From NCBI GenBank assembly GCA_002779825.1, contig PEVN01000518.1:1-39667 (forward strand): 39,667 bases of DNA. The letters run 5' to 3'. Position numbers and translations under genes: made by a program. Below the pieces are notes generated by a model. That model made no database searches. It saw only the letters and a list, made by a program, of their open reading frames with translations, and was not told where the DNA came from. This DNA is from Armatimonadetes bacterium CG06_land_8_20_14_3_00_66_21 (lineage in GTDB: Bacteria; Armatimonadota; Abditibacteriia; CG2-30-66-41). Of the stretch, positions 1-8,426 are shown piece after piece; the first letter of the stretch is position 1, and each line of letters begins with the position of its first letter.

Positions 1-430
1 GGGCGATGATCTTGATGCTCGGGTCGATGGTGCGATAGGCGAGCTCGAAGCGGACCTGATCGTTCCCCTTCCCGGTAGCGCCGTGAGAGACGACCGTCGC
101 GCCTTCTTCCTTGGCTACGTCCATCTGCGTCTTCGCCAGCAGCGGTCGGGCGATGGAGGTGCCCAGCAGGTAGCAGCCCTCGTACACGGCGTTCGCCTTG
201 AGCATCTGGAAGACGTAGTCCCGGGCGAACTCCTCTTTCACGTCGCGGATGACCAGCTTGCACGCCCCGCTCCGTTCCGCCTTCTCCTTGACGCCCTCCA
301 GCTCCTCGTCGCCCTGGCCGATGTCGCAGCACAGCGCAATGACTTCGAGTCCGTAGGTATCGACCAACCACTTCAAAATGACGGACGTGTCGAGTCCGCC
401 GGAATACGCCAGAACAGCCTTCTCGGCCAT
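1..430 (-). CDS. argG: Argininosuccinate synthase, N-terminal part (runs off the left edge)
   Basis: Argininosuccinate synthase joins citrulline and aspartate using ATP in arginine biosynthesis, in the cytoplasm. The minus-strand translation begins [18 protein letters not shown], whose [10 protein letters not shown] stretch is the ATP-pyrophosphatase P-loop signature of this family, and continues with the conserved segment [11 protein letters not shown]. The ATG at 428-430 is preceded by GAAGGAG about 8 bases upstream. Only about 143 of the usual 400 or so residues lie in the window; the rest continues beyond position 1. It is transcribed away from the histidine kinase at 673 and is probably unrelated to the sulfur genes. 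The family call is firm because both the P-loop and the following block match. Confidence 0.95.
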   Translation of the reverse strand, partial: MAEKAVLAYSGGLDTSVILKWLVDTYGLEVIALCCDIGQGDEELEGVKEKAERSGACKLVIRDVKEEFARDYVFQMLKANAVYEGCYLLGTSIARPLLAKTQMDVAKEEGATVVSHGATGKGNDQVRFELAYRTIDPSIKIIA

Positions 431-604
431 GCAAGTCACTCCTTCGAGAATGCGGGTCGTCGTAGCCACGAGCGCCAAGCGAGTGGAGTCCTTCGGCTGC
501 GCGCGCAAACGCCCAGCGTTTGATCAGGCTACATTCGCGCCCGCGATCCGGCGAGGCGGGCGTCGAGCGATGCCGCACCAACGCCAGTCTGCAGACCACG
601 GCGC

Positions 605-634
605 TTGCCCCCAACGACCGGTACGTGCTATGAT
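605..634 (+). promoter_or_regulatory. Candidate sigma-70 promoter for the histidine kinase
   Basis: TTGCCC (605-610) and TATGAT (629-634) are separated by 18 bases, giving a plausible start of transcription near 641, about 30 bases ahead of the kinase ATG at 673. The match is by eye to the sigma-70 consensus; the -35 box is imperfect. Confidence 0.45.
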
Positions 635-672
635 ACCAAGTCCCCATCCACATTTCGACGGGGGGTGCCAGG

Positions 673-2832
673 ATGACCGAATCCCTTGAGTCACAAGCGG
701 CGCTGCTCACCGGTCAGTTGGAGGCCGTTCGCCGGCTCTCCACGCTGGCTGTCGCGCCGTTGAGCCGAGACGAACTGCTCGAGAAGATCCTGGACACCGT
801 CTTGGATGTGGCAGGCGCCGAGGCGGGGTCGTTGGCATTTGTGGACCCAGACACGGAGCAGTTGCAGTTCGCCGTGGTGCGCGGGCCGGCGGCTACGACA
901 TTGAAGGATGTCGTGCTGGAACCGGGGGAGGGCATCATCGGCTGGTCGGTTCAGCATCGCCAGCCGGCCATCGTGCCGGACACCTCCACGGACGAACGGT
1001 TTGCCCCTCGGGTTGACCAACTGGTCCAGTTCGTGACCCGCTCGGTCGTGGTGTGCCCGATGGTGCTCCCGGACCGGGTCATCGGCGCCATCGAGTTGGT
1101 GAACAAACGAGGACTACCGTCGTTCACGCAGCCCGACGCCGACCTGCTGCAGACGGCAGCCACCGCGGCGGCTCTGGTGGTGGACAATTGCCGCCTGAAA
1201 GCCTGGGCCACTCGCAAGGTGGATGAGCTCTCCACACTGGTCGAACTGGAGCGCCAACTCAACGCCACCTTCGACCCCAAGCGACTGCTGTGCTACGTGA
1301 TCGAGTCCGCCGTGCGCGCGGCCGGGGGGGAGGCCGGCTCACTGCTGTTGGTGGACCGGGAAATCGGCGACCTATACTTCGAGGTGGCCACCGGCAAGAA
1401 GGCACACGAGGTCAAGGCATTCCGCGTTCCCGTGGGCAGTGGCGTTGCCGGCTGGGTCGCAGCGCACAAAGAGCCGCTGCTGGTGGTGGACGTCGATAGC
1501 GACCCGCGGTTCGACTCGACCATCGCCCAGTCACTCAGCTTCGATACACGTTCATTGGTCGCGGTGCCGATGCTCCTCCGCGACCAGGTTCTGGGCGTGA
1601 TCGAGGTCATCAACATCCCCCCGCGGATCGCCAGTCGGCAGGAATACCTGAACGTGATGATGGGGTTTGCGGGTCAGGCAGCTTCGGCGTTGGAGCGCGC
1701 TCATCTGTACGAGCAACTCGAGAACCGCGTGGCCAGCACCGAAGACGAGCTGCGGGAAGCCTACGCCGAACTGCATCACGAAAAGAAGCGAATGGAGGCC
1801 ATGATCGAGAGCCTGGCCGACGGCATCGTCGTCGTCGATCCGGCCCGCACGGTCATTCTGGTGAACCGAGCAGCCCTCGGCTTTCTCGGCATGGCTGCGG
1901 AGACTGCCCCGGAGGGGAGGAAGCTGAGCGACCTGCCAAGCAGCGGCTTCCTCGAGCCGCTGTTCGACGAAGCCGCTCGACAGCCGTGGGAGGTCGCTTC
2001 CGGAGAGACGCGACTCGGCGACCTCGAGCTAAGCGTCAACGCCACCCAGGTGCTCGATGATGGTGGCCGGCCGGTGGGGACCGTCGGCGTGCTCACAGAC
2101 ATCACCCACTTCAAGGAACTGAACCGCCTCAAGACGGAACTCCTCGGCATCGTGTCTCACGAGCTACGGTCGCCGTTGACCTCACTGAAAGCAGTCGCCG
2201 CGACGATGCTGCATGATCGCGAACTGGACGAGTCTACTGAGACCGAATTCCTCGAGATCATGGACGATCAATGCGACCGGATGAACCGGATGATTGGCGA
2301 CCTTCTCAATGCCTCTCGCATAGACAGCGGCCGGGATCTCGAGATGACCTGGGAAGACGTGGACGTGGTGGGGCTGGTGAACCGCACCGTGAGCACCATG
2401 AGACTCGCCGCCGCTCGCCACGACCTGCGGGTAATGGTTCCGCCCAGTTGCCCGGCTGTTCGGGCTGACTCGGACAAGCTGCAGCAGGTGCTCACGAACC
2501 TCCTCGATAACGCCCTCAAGTACTCGAACCCCGGCAGCGCCGTCACAGTGACGCTGACCGATCACGAGGACCGCGTCGAACTGACGGTCGCGGACGAGGG
2601 CGTCGGCATTCCCGAGAGCGAGGTGCCAAAGCTGTTCCGGATGTTCGAGCGCACGCGCGGCAAACAGACGAAGACAGCCAAGGGCACGGGCGTCGGGCTG
2701 TACCTCTGCAAGCACCTGGTGGAGGCGCACGGCGGCTCCATCGCGGTCGACAGCATGGTCGGCCGGGGGACAACGTTCCTCGTTACGATCCCCCGTTCTC
2801 GGAGCACTGAGCCGGAGTGCACCCCGCAATGA
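673..2832 (+). CDS. GAF-GAF-PAS sensor histidine kinase
   Basis: Sensor kinase of a two-component system, probably cytoplasmic because no membrane segment is visible. The 719 residues hold, in order, two GAF domains (about 25-180 and 200-345), a short coiled coil (about 345-378), a PAS domain (about 380-485), a HisKA dimerisation domain with the phospho-acceptor His496 in GIVSHELRSPLTSLKA, and a HATPase domain with the N box LTNLLDNALKYS and the G boxes DEGVGIPE and GTGVGLYLC. A GGGGG run lies upstream of the ATG. No response regulator is adjacent, so its partner is unknown; GAF domains could sense a small molecule or redox state. The stop codon overlaps the start of the transglutaminase-like gene (ATGA), so the two are translationally coupled. 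Confidence 0.9.
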   Translation: MTESLESQAALLTGQLEAVRRLSTLAVAPLSRDELLEKILDTVLDVAGAEAGSLAFVDPDTEQLQFAVVRGPAATTLKDVVLEPGEGIIGWSVQHRQPAIVPDTSTDERFAPRVDQLVQFVTRSVVVCPMVLPDRVIGAIELVNKRGLPSFTQPDADLLQTAATAAALVVDNCRLKAWATRKVDELSTLVELERQLNATFDPKRLLCYVIESAVRAAGGEAGSLLLVDREIGDLYFEVATGKKAHEVKAFRVPVGSGVAGWVAAHKEPLLVVDVDSDPRFDSTIAQSLSFDTRSLVAVPMLLRDQVLGVIEVINIPPRIASRQEYLNVMMGFAGQAASALERAHLYEQLENRVASTEDELREAYAELHHEKKRMEAMIESLADGIVVVDPARTVILVNRAALGFLGMAAETAPEGRKLSDLPSSGFLEPLFDEAARQPWEVASGETRLGDLELSVNATQVLDDGGRPVGTVGVLTDITHFKELNRLKTELLGIVSHELRSPLTSLKAVAATMLHDRELDESTETEFLEIMDDQCDRMNRMIGDLLNASRIDSGRDLEMTWEDVDVVGLVNRTVSTMRLAAARHDLRVMVPPSCPAVRADSDKLQQVLTNLLDNALKYSNPGSAVTVTLTDHEDRVELTVADEGVGIPESEVPKLFRMFERTRGKQTKTAKGTGVGLYLCKHLVEAHGGSIAVDSMVGRGTTFLVTIPRSRSTEPECTPQ

Positions 2833-3503
2833 GGCGGCGGCTCCGCGCGGCGGCTGCGCTGGGTGCAATGTTGCTGGGCTGGACGTGGCTCGTCTGCTTC
2901 CCTAACCCCCTTGTTCTACCGCGCAACCTCTACCGATACTTCCGCTTCCCGGTTGACCCAAGCGTGGTGCAGCTCCTGCCGACGGACTTGCCGGCAGACC
3001 CCGCCCGGTTGGAGGACTCCCTCAAAGCCTACGTGCCGTTCCAGTGGGACTGGCAGACCTACGGCGTTCCGTGGATGATGCCCGATCCGCGGGATGTCGC
3101 GCGACGACGGAAAGGCGATTGCGAGAGCATCGCCGTGCTTTTCGCCAGCGTACTCAGGGCCCGCGGGATTCCCTTCGACGTGCAGGCGTCGTTTAGTCAC
3201 GTCTGGATCGACTACCCCGGCAAGCGGCAGACGAGTTGGGAACAGGACGGCACGTCCTACTTCGGCCGCCGGCGCGGCCGGCTGTTCCTGGAGTTCCCGG
3301 CTGCCCTGAAGCTCAGGCAGCACTGGCGCAACCAGAAGGAAGGGCTGTGGGACGCGATGCCGCAGAGCCGGAAGGCTTTGCTGCTGGGAGGGTGGGCGGT
3401 CCTCACCTGCCTGCGGGGGCAGCGGCGCCGCCGCACTACCACAGGACTGGACGCGGTCTCTCCGCCGGCAGCGCCCGCCGAGGCCGCAGCAAGTGGTGGT
3501 TGA
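2829..3503 (+). CDS. Transglutaminase-like cysteine protease-fold protein, membrane-anchored
   Basis: The 224-residue protein has an N-terminal hydrophobic segment (about 10-30) suggesting a signal anchor, followed by a transglutaminase-like core. The likely catalytic cysteine is in KGDCES and the likely catalytic histidine in SFSHVWIDY, with an Asp just after it; this Cys-His-Asp order is typical of the bacterial transglutaminase-like superfamily. The C-terminus is Arg-, Pro- and Ala-rich. I chose the ATG at 2829 because it overlaps the kinase stop as ATGA; an in-frame ATG at 2817 is possible. The substrate is unknown. Members of this superfamily can be proteases or peptide-processing enzymes, and coupling to a sensor kinase suggests a shared but undefined role. 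Confidence 0.7.
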   Translation: MRRRLRAAAALGAMLLGWTWLVCFPNPLVLPRNLYRYFRFPVDPSVVQLLPTDLPADPARLEDSLKAYVPFQWDWQTYGVPWMMPDPRDVARRRKGDCESIAVLFASVLRARGIPFDVQASFSHVWIDYPGKRQTSWEQDGTSYFGRRRGRLFLEFPAALKLRQHWRNQKEGLWDAMPQSRKALLLGGWAVLTCLRGQRRRRTTTGLDAVSPPAAPAEAAASGG

Positions 3504-3555
3504 GCGAGGTCGCCCCGGCCGCGACGAGCCACGAAATAAATCCGCGCCTGGGGCT

Positions 3556-3583
3556 TTGCACTTCGAGAGGGCTTTGCTATACT
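3556..3583 (+). promoter_or_regulatory. Strong sigma-70-like promoter
   Basis: TTGCAC (3556-3561) and TATACT (3578-3583) are 16 bases apart, close to consensus in otherwise GC-rich DNA. The predicted transcript would start near 3590, exactly at the first arm of the hairpin at 3590-3644. It could serve the CoA-binding gene at 3793 or a short RNA. Confidence 0.6.
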
Positions 3584-3589
3584 ATTGTC

Positions 3590-3654
3590 TGCGCGTGTGA
3601 GCGCCTGGTGTTAGCGCCCCGGCACCAGGATGCTCACACGCGCACTTTCTTTTT
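3590..3654 (+). ncRNA. Candidate small RNA or leader attenuator with intrinsic terminator
   Basis: A perfect 13-bp inverted repeat pairs 3590-3602 (TGCGCGTGTGAGC) with 3632-3644, and a nested 7-bp stem pairs 3604-3610 (CCTGGTG) with 3623-3629. The structure is followed at once by the T-rich run TTTCTTTTT (3646-3654), the layout of an intrinsic terminator. It begins where the promoter at 3556-3583 should start transcription, so the unit as seen is a promoter plus a 65-nt terminated transcript. The alternatives are a leader that limits expression of the CoA-binding gene at 3793, or a terminator for the upstream kinase operon that merely sits beside a promoter. No riboswitch class was recognised. 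Confidence 0.45.
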
Positions 3655-3792
3655 GTGGGGTGCGGCTGCGGCAACTGCCCACGCCATGCCGGGACGTGGT
3701 CAGCCCAGCCGGCGAGGCCTTGCCGGGGGCCGGGGAGCAAGTCGGCGAAGCCTCCAGGCCGAACGCCGCCCTCGCCAACCGGAGGTCACGCA

Positions 3793-4164
3793 ATGCCCGA
3801 CTCCATCGCCATCATCGGCGCCTCGACCGACCGCAGCAAGTATGGGAACAAGGCCGTCCGCGCGTGGCGGCAGCAGGGCTGGACGGTCTACCCGATCCAC
3901 CCGACGGCGCAGGAGGTCGAAGGACTCCCGGCCTACGCCTCCGTCGGCGACGTGCCCTACCCCATCGACAAAGCCAGCTTCTACGTCCCCCCGCGGATCG
4001 GTCTGAAGGCCCTCGAGGGAGTGGCCGAGAAGGGCATCAAAGAGGTCTACCTCAATCCGGGCGCCGAGAGCGAGGACCTCATTGCCAGGTGCTACGAACT
4101 TGGCGTCACCCCGATCGTCGCGTGCAGCATCCTGGCGGTGGGTGCACACCCGGCCGAGTACTGA
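3793..4164 (+). CDS. CoA-binding domain protein (YccU-like)
   Basis: A 123-residue cytoplasmic protein made of a single Rossmann-type CoA-binding domain. The N-terminus IAIIGASTDRSKYGN is the nucleotide or CoA-binding loop of the family, and PIHPTAQEVEG, VYLNPGAESE and the closing VACSILAV are other typical blocks. The start follows GGAGG at 3781-3785 with 7 bases between; upstream in-frame ATGs would read through the hairpin region and lack such a site. Proteins of this family bind coenzyme A, and their cellular role is poorly defined. It lies alone on the plus strand, downstream of the promoter-hairpin unit. Confidence 0.85.
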   Translation: MPDSIAIIGASTDRSKYGNKAVRAWRQQGWTVYPIHPTAQEVEGLPAYASVGDVPYPIDKASFYVPPRIGLKALEGVAEKGIKEVYLNPGAESEDLIARCYELGVTPIVACSILAVGAHPAEY

Positions 4165-4225
4165 AACCGCCGGACCTGGGCCGAGGGGTGCCCGCACCAA
4201 CGGCTTGTCGCGTGGGATAGAAGCC

Positions 4226-4978
4226 CTACGGGCCCGACGGATTGTCGGGCCGCTCGATCAGGTGACCCGGATCGTAGTCTCGCCGCCGCCACGCCCCCCT
4301 TGGCGGTTCGCGGATCCCCTCGTACGTCAGCGGTCCTCTTCCTGCCCACAGCATCAGGCACAGCAGGAACGCGCAGTACGCGACGCCCAACCCAAAGACA
4401 AGCCACCCAGGCACGGGGCCCAGTGCAGCGTGCCCGAGGAGTTCCGTCCACGACCTTGCAGGGCTGGGGTGGACGGCGAGCTTGATCACCCACGCCGCGT
4501 AGATCACGAGGAATACCCAGCAGTAGTTCCGTCGCAGCCGGCGAGCCACCGCAACCGTCGGACTCATTTTGTAGCGGGGGTGGGCCAAATCCTCCGCGAG
4601 GAGCGAGCGCCAGTCGGGGCGACCGGGGAACTCGGGGTCCCTCAGGTGTGCCAGCATGAAGTTCTCCTCCAGTAGCCGCACCCGCTGCCGCCACACGTCG
4701 GAGACGCGGTACCGGCGAGACTCAATAGCCAGAAGTATGGTCACCAGGAGCGACGTGAGGATGAAGATCACGTGGCTGTGCCGGGATTCGCCAAAGGCAA
4801 AACTGAGTGACGCGGCCGTCGCCACCACTGCCCAGTTGGTTGTTGCATCGAGCCGCTGCCGCCAGACAGTGCTGCGATATACCTCCCCCCGGTAGAAGTG
4901 GCACATCGCGGTGTTGAAGTCGGAGGCAGACGGCCTCGCTTGCTCTCGCTCGACGCTGTCCGTGTCGGTTTCTGGCAA
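4226..4978 (-). CDS. DUF2270-family integral membrane protein
   Basis: About 250 residues with the family's hallmark block HFYRGEVYRSTVWRQRLD followed by two hydrophobic segments (TTNWAVVATAASLSFAF and VIFILTSLLVTILLAI), a charged middle region (RYRVSDVWRQRVRLLEENF), and two more membrane segments near YCWVFLVIYAAWVIKLAV and WLVFGLGVAYCAFLLCLM. Function is unknown for the family. The frame stays open back to an ATG at 5215, immediately after the CBS gene stop, but that stretch (4979-5215) contains stem-loops and looks non-coding. I chose the TTG at 4978 because GGAG lies 9 bases upstream; the ATG of MCHFYRGE would cut into the conserved block. Start certainty is low, family certainty good. 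Confidence 0.75.
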   Translation of the reverse strand: MPETDTDSVEREQARPSASDFNTAMCHFYRGEVYRSTVWRQRLDATTNWAVVATAASLSFAFGESRHSHVIFILTSLLVTILLAIESRRYRVSDVWRQRVRLLEENFMLAHLRDPEFPGRPDWRSLLAEDLAHPRYKMSPTVAVARRLRRNYCWVFLVIYAAWVIKLAVHPSPARSWTELLGHAALGPVPGWLVFGLGVAYCAFLLCLMLWAGRGPLTYEGIREPPRGAWRRRDYDPGHLIERPDNPSGP

Positions 4979-5105
4979 TTCAGGCGGCTCCGATAGCGTG
5001 GGTCTCCCCCCCCTACTGGGACTCAGGCGGCCCGCACGGGCACACCCAGGGCGGCGCGGCACGTGAGTCTGTCGATTGCGCACCTGGGGGAATGCGTTCA
5101 GGACG

Positions 5106-5150
5106 CCCCAACTTGTTGGGGGAGGGGACTCCAGAAGCAGGGGAGTCCCC
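5106..5150 (-). repeat. Two adjacent stem-loops after the CBS gene
   Basis: CCCCAAC (5106-5112) pairs with GTTGGGG (5115-5121) around a 2-base loop, and GGGGACTCC (5124-5132) pairs with GGAGTCCCC (5142-5150). They fall between the CBS gene and the DUF2270 gene. No T-run follows on the minus strand, so they may be mRNA-stabilising or REP-like structures rather than a true terminator. A related GGAGTCCC/GGGACTCC stem occurs at 19923-19952. Confidence 0.4.
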
Positions 5151-5215
5151 CCTGTACGTTCCAGTATGACCCGGCAACCCAGCGATGACACAACCGCGCC
5201 GCGACGGGGCGGCAT

Positions 5216-5773
5216 TCACTGCTCCAGCAGACCGCCGAGGATCTCGTTGAACAAGTCGGTCCAGCGGACCACCCCTAAGACCTGATCTCCGTCCATCACC
5301 GGAAGCATCGCCACGTCGACCCGGACCATGGTGTGAAACGCCTTGACGATGCAGTCCTCGGGGCCCGCCACTGCCCGGATGGGCGTCATGACCTCGCTCA
5401 CTTGGAGGTTGTACCCGGCGCGGTACCCAGTGGCTTCGGCCAGACAGTGAGCGGTGGTCTCCCCGGAGCCGTGCAGGCAAGCTCTTTCGCCTGGCACACC
5501 CTTCACGTCGAACGCTGTCGGATCGGTCAGGCGCGGCTCGACTGCCGCCAGCAGGTGCCGCCGACGGACGACGCCGAGCAGGTTGTACTCCTGATCGAAC
5601 ACCAGCAAAGTCGGCTCGTAGTACCGCCCTCGTTCCTGCTCCAGGGCGATCTCCCGCAGCACGACCATGGCCTGCCGGATCGTCAGCCAGTACGGCACGT
5701 GCGGATGCTCAGAGAGGGGGATCATCACGTCACGCACGGTCGCCGGCCGGTGGTCTGCAACTGCCTCATTCAT
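5216..5773 (-). CDS. Paired CBS domain protein
   Basis: A 185-residue soluble protein with two CBS motifs: the first around TVRDVMIPLSEHPHVPYW to LLGVVRRRHLLAAV, the second from VSEVMTPIRAVAGPEDCIV to VLGVVRWTDLFNEIL. CBS pairs bind adenine nucleotides and act as energy sensors on enzymes and channels. The start ATG is at 5771-5773. It lies directly downstream of the PEP-synthase-like gene (34 bases) and is a clear paralogue of the CBS protein at 9989-10513: both share an N-terminal MIPLS-x2-PH-[VI]-PYW-[LF]-T-[IL]-RQA block. That common block and the shared neighbourhood suggest the two proteins regulate the intervening transporter and PEP-synthase-like enzyme, which is inference. Confidence 0.85.
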   Translation of the reverse strand: MNEAVADHRPATVRDVMIPLSEHPHVPYWLTIRQAMVVLREIALEQERGRYYEPTLLVFDQEYNLLGVVRRRHLLAAVEPRLTDPTAFDVKGVPGERACLHGSGETTAHCLAEATGYRAGYNLQVSEVMTPIRAVAGPEDCIVKAFHTMVRVDVAMLPVMDGDQVLGVVRWTDLFNEILGGLLEQ

Positions 5774-5807
5774 GATATCGGTTACCCTCCGAAGCCCGCG
5801 TTGGAGG

Positions 5808-8348
5808 TCAAGCAGGGCGGGCGTACTGCCCCTTCAGGAACTCCTCGGCGAAGACCTCCACGATGGAGTCATTGAACATCGCCATATCCAACTGCTTGGT
5901 GTAGACGGTCAGGCGGCCGAGCATCTCGGCCTTCTCTTCGAGCATTCCGCGGTCACAGTGTGTCAGAATTGCCTCGACCGTCTCGCCCTGACGCTGCACG
6001 AGGAAGCCGTTTTGCTCCACGATCTTCTCGACCAGCCGGGCCCGGCGCAGACGCCTCTCGGCCGAGGCCGCGCCCCCGTGGAAGTAGAAGCGCAGGTAGC
6101 TGTCCTCGACGGCAGCCGTACAGAGCCCCTCGACAGTGGAGATGTGGTAGCCCAGCCGGAGGCTGAAGTTCATGTACTCCCGGGAGAGAATCGCCAAGCT
6201 CTTCTCTTCCAGTCGTTGTTGGAGCTCCGGGTCGGCCACGGTGTGGGCGACGACGGACAGAAAGCCACCCGGAGTGGGGCGGGGCTTGGCCCAGGCGATG
6301 CTTGTCAGTCCCGTCCAGAACGCCCGCATCGGCAGCGAGGTGAGCGCCTCGGGATCGATCGTCCTGGCGGTCGGTTCAGCTTCGATGCCGCCGCCCAGAT
6401 CGAGCACGTATACCTCCAACGGGATGCCGCCCGCCTTCACCCGACAAGCCTGATCCATGTGCCGGGCTGCCTCCTCAGCCAGCCGGTACATCTCCTGCAT
6501 GGCCGTCTGGTGGCAGAATCGGGTCAGGTCGTGGAAGCTTCGACACGCGTCGGGCCGGAAGCTCGCGTCGTCTGGATCGATCAGCGCCAGGGGCACAATG
6601 GCCGGAAGGACCTTCTGCAGGATCGCGAACGCCGGCGTCTCCCGGAAGATGCCCGGTCGAGCCCGCGGCCGCCGGAGTAGCGGCTCGACGCGCCCCTCGT
6701 ACACGCGTTGGTGCGTGGCGTCGACCGTAACCTCACTGCCGGCGGCAAGCACCTGCGTGGCATTCCCGGCATTGACGATGGCTGGGACGCGGAACTCGCG
6801 AGCCAGTGTCGCCATGTGCCCCGCGGCTCGTCCTTCGTCGGTCACGATGGCCCGCGCCTTGTTCATGACGGCAACGAACTTGGGGGACGTCCGCCGGGCC
6901 ACCAAGACCGCCCCGTTGGGGAAGCGGCCCAGGTCTTCGTCTCGCTCCACGGGGAACACCCGCCCATGGCCGACGCCGGCTGCGGCGCGCTCCCCGCGCT
7001 CCAGCAGGAGCCGGTAGCCCGGCAACGGCGGCCGTGCGGCCAGGTCCTCTTGGTCGCGCGTCAGGGCCAGTGTCCGAGTCTGCATGAGGACAATCTGCCC
7101 CTCCTGATCGACCACCCACTCCACATCCTGGGGGGCGCCGTAGTGCTGCTCCAGGCGGAGCGCGTAGTCCACCAACGCCGCGATCTGGGCGGGAGCCAGC
7201 GAGGGCTCTTCGCGAAACGCCGCGGGCACGGGCGCGACACGCACACCCTCTTCACCCACAGGCATCGCCAGCATGGACTCCTGCGGAATGACTTTGGACT
7301 CGAGAATGCGCTTGTCGGCCTTCGCGACGCGGAAGAAGTCGGTGGGCAGGCTGCCCTCTGCCGTGCCTCGCCCCAATCCCCAGCGCGAGCTGATGATCAG
7401 GTTGCCGGAGTCCGGGTCGATGGGATCGACCGTGCAGAGCACGCCGCTGGCCTTGGAGGGAACCATCGCCACGCAGCAAACGCTCATGGCGACCTCCTCC
7501 TGGCGGAAGCCGCGATTGATGAAGTAGAACAAAGCCCGCGGAGCAAACTTGCTGGCAACGATCTCTCGATAGGTGTTGAGCACGCGGCTGCACGGCACAT
7601 TCAGGACCGTCGCGTACTGCCCGGCGAAGCTGGATTCCGTGCCCTCCCCGACGGCGCTACTGCGCACTGCCAGGGAGACGCAGCCCGCGCGCCGTTGCAG
7701 CGTCTCACAGCTCTCTGCGACTTCCCGCTCCAGCCCTTCCGGCAACGGCTGCTCGCCGATCAGCCTCCGGATCTCGTTGCTGATCTCCGCGGTGGCCGCC
7801 AGGTCGTTGATGTCCAGCCCGGTCAGGTACTCGTCAATCTGACCGGCCAGCGGGGTGTCACCCACAAACCGCTGGTAAGCGCACGCGCTGATGGCGAAGC
7901 CGTCGGGCACCGGCAACCCGATTCGGTTCCTCATCTCCCCCAGGTGCGCGTTCTTGCCGCCGACGCTCTCGGTGCGTTCGGCACAGATCTCCGCCAGCGG
8001 AATGGTGAGGTCATCGGCCGGGATCTTCTTCCGCTGCGCCAACTCGCCCTGCACTTGCTGATCCAGTCGGCGATGGATGTCGGTAAGCTCGGGGTAGCGC
8101 GTCTCCGACAATTCCCCGAGCCGCTGAATCATGGTCCGGACCGACGCGGAAAGGGTGTCGACGTTGAGCCGCAGATACCCTTGCTCGAAGAGGTAGTCCC
8201 CGGTCGCCTTCTCCTGGAGTTCAGAGATGACCCGGAGCGCGAGATGATTCTCGGACAGGATGCGCATGAAGCACTCGAACTTGCGCTTCACCACGTCTCT
8301 CGTCGACGCAGGCTCCGTCTTCCGTCCGAGTCCCAGAATGCTCCTCAT
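5808..8348 (-). CDS. PEP/pyruvate-binding (PEP synthase-like) protein with non-standard C-terminus
   Basis: About 846 residues. After an N-terminal helical region (about 1-130) comes a PPDK_N/PEP-synthase ATP-grasp domain (about 130-440) with VGGKNAHLGEMRN, VPDGFAISACAY, AVRSSAVGEG and SSFAGQYATVLN. A swivelling phosphohistidine domain follows (about 465-555), with the likely phosphorylated His in AAGHMATLAREFRVPAIVN. The remaining 290 residues do not show the TIM-barrel PEP-binding domain of true PEP synthases; they contain an unrecognised block with SLRLGYHISTVEG and VEKIVEQNGFLVQRQGE. The phosphoryl acceptor is therefore unknown: it may be a phosphotransferase acting on another substrate. 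Start is ATG 8348 or GTG 8357. Its N-terminal half has a truncated paralogue at 11996-13486. It lies between an anion transporter and a CBS protein in one operon. Confidence 0.8.
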   Translation of the reverse strand: MRSILGLGRKTEPASTRDVVKRKFECFMRILSENHLALRVISELQEKATGDYLFEQGYLRLNVDTLSASVRTMIQRLGELSETRYPELTDIHRRLDQQVQGELAQRKKIPADDLTIPLAEICAERTESVGGKNAHLGEMRNRIGLPVPDGFAISACAYQRFVGDTPLAGQIDEYLTGLDINDLAATAEISNEIRRLIGEQPLPEGLEREVAESCETLQRRAGCVSLAVRSSAVGEGTESSFAGQYATVLNVPCSRVLNTYREIVASKFAPRALFYFINRGFRQEEVAMSVCCVAMVPSKASGVLCTVDPIDPDSGNLIISSRWGLGRGTAEGSLPTDFFRVAKADKRILESKVIPQESMLAMPVGEEGVRVAPVPAAFREEPSLAPAQIAALVDYALRLEQHYGAPQDVEWVVDQEGQIVLMQTRTLALTRDQEDLAARPPLPGYRLLLERGERAAAGVGHGRVFPVERDEDLGRFPNGAVLVARRTSPKFVAVMNKARAIVTDEGRAAGHMATLAREFRVPAIVNAGNATQVLAAGSEVTVDATHQRVYEGRVEPLLRRPRARPGIFRETPAFAILQKVLPAIVPLALIDPDDASFRPDACRSFHDLTRFCHQTAMQEMYRLAEEAARHMDQACRVKAGGIPLEVYVLDLGGGIEAEPTARTIDPEALTSLPMRAFWTGLTSIAWAKPRPTPGGFLSVVAHTVADPELQQRLEEKSLAILSREYMNFSLRLGYHISTVEGLCTAAVEDSYLRFYFHGGAASAERRLRRARLVEKIVEQNGFLVQRQGETVEAILTHCDRGMLEEKAEMLGRLTVYTKQLDMAMFNDSIVEVFAEEFLKGQYARPA

Positions 8349-8426
8349 GATAGGCACTCAGCGCCCCGGCGGACGGGCTTCCACCAAACAGTCCTCTCCT
8401 GGCTCCCGAACATAGTGCGAACCTCC

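Noticed and set aside
4979-5215. N-terminal extension of the DUF2270 protein from the ATG abutting the CBS stop
   Set aside because: The stretch holds two stem-loops, is Pro/Arg-rich in translation and lies outside the family's conserved region.
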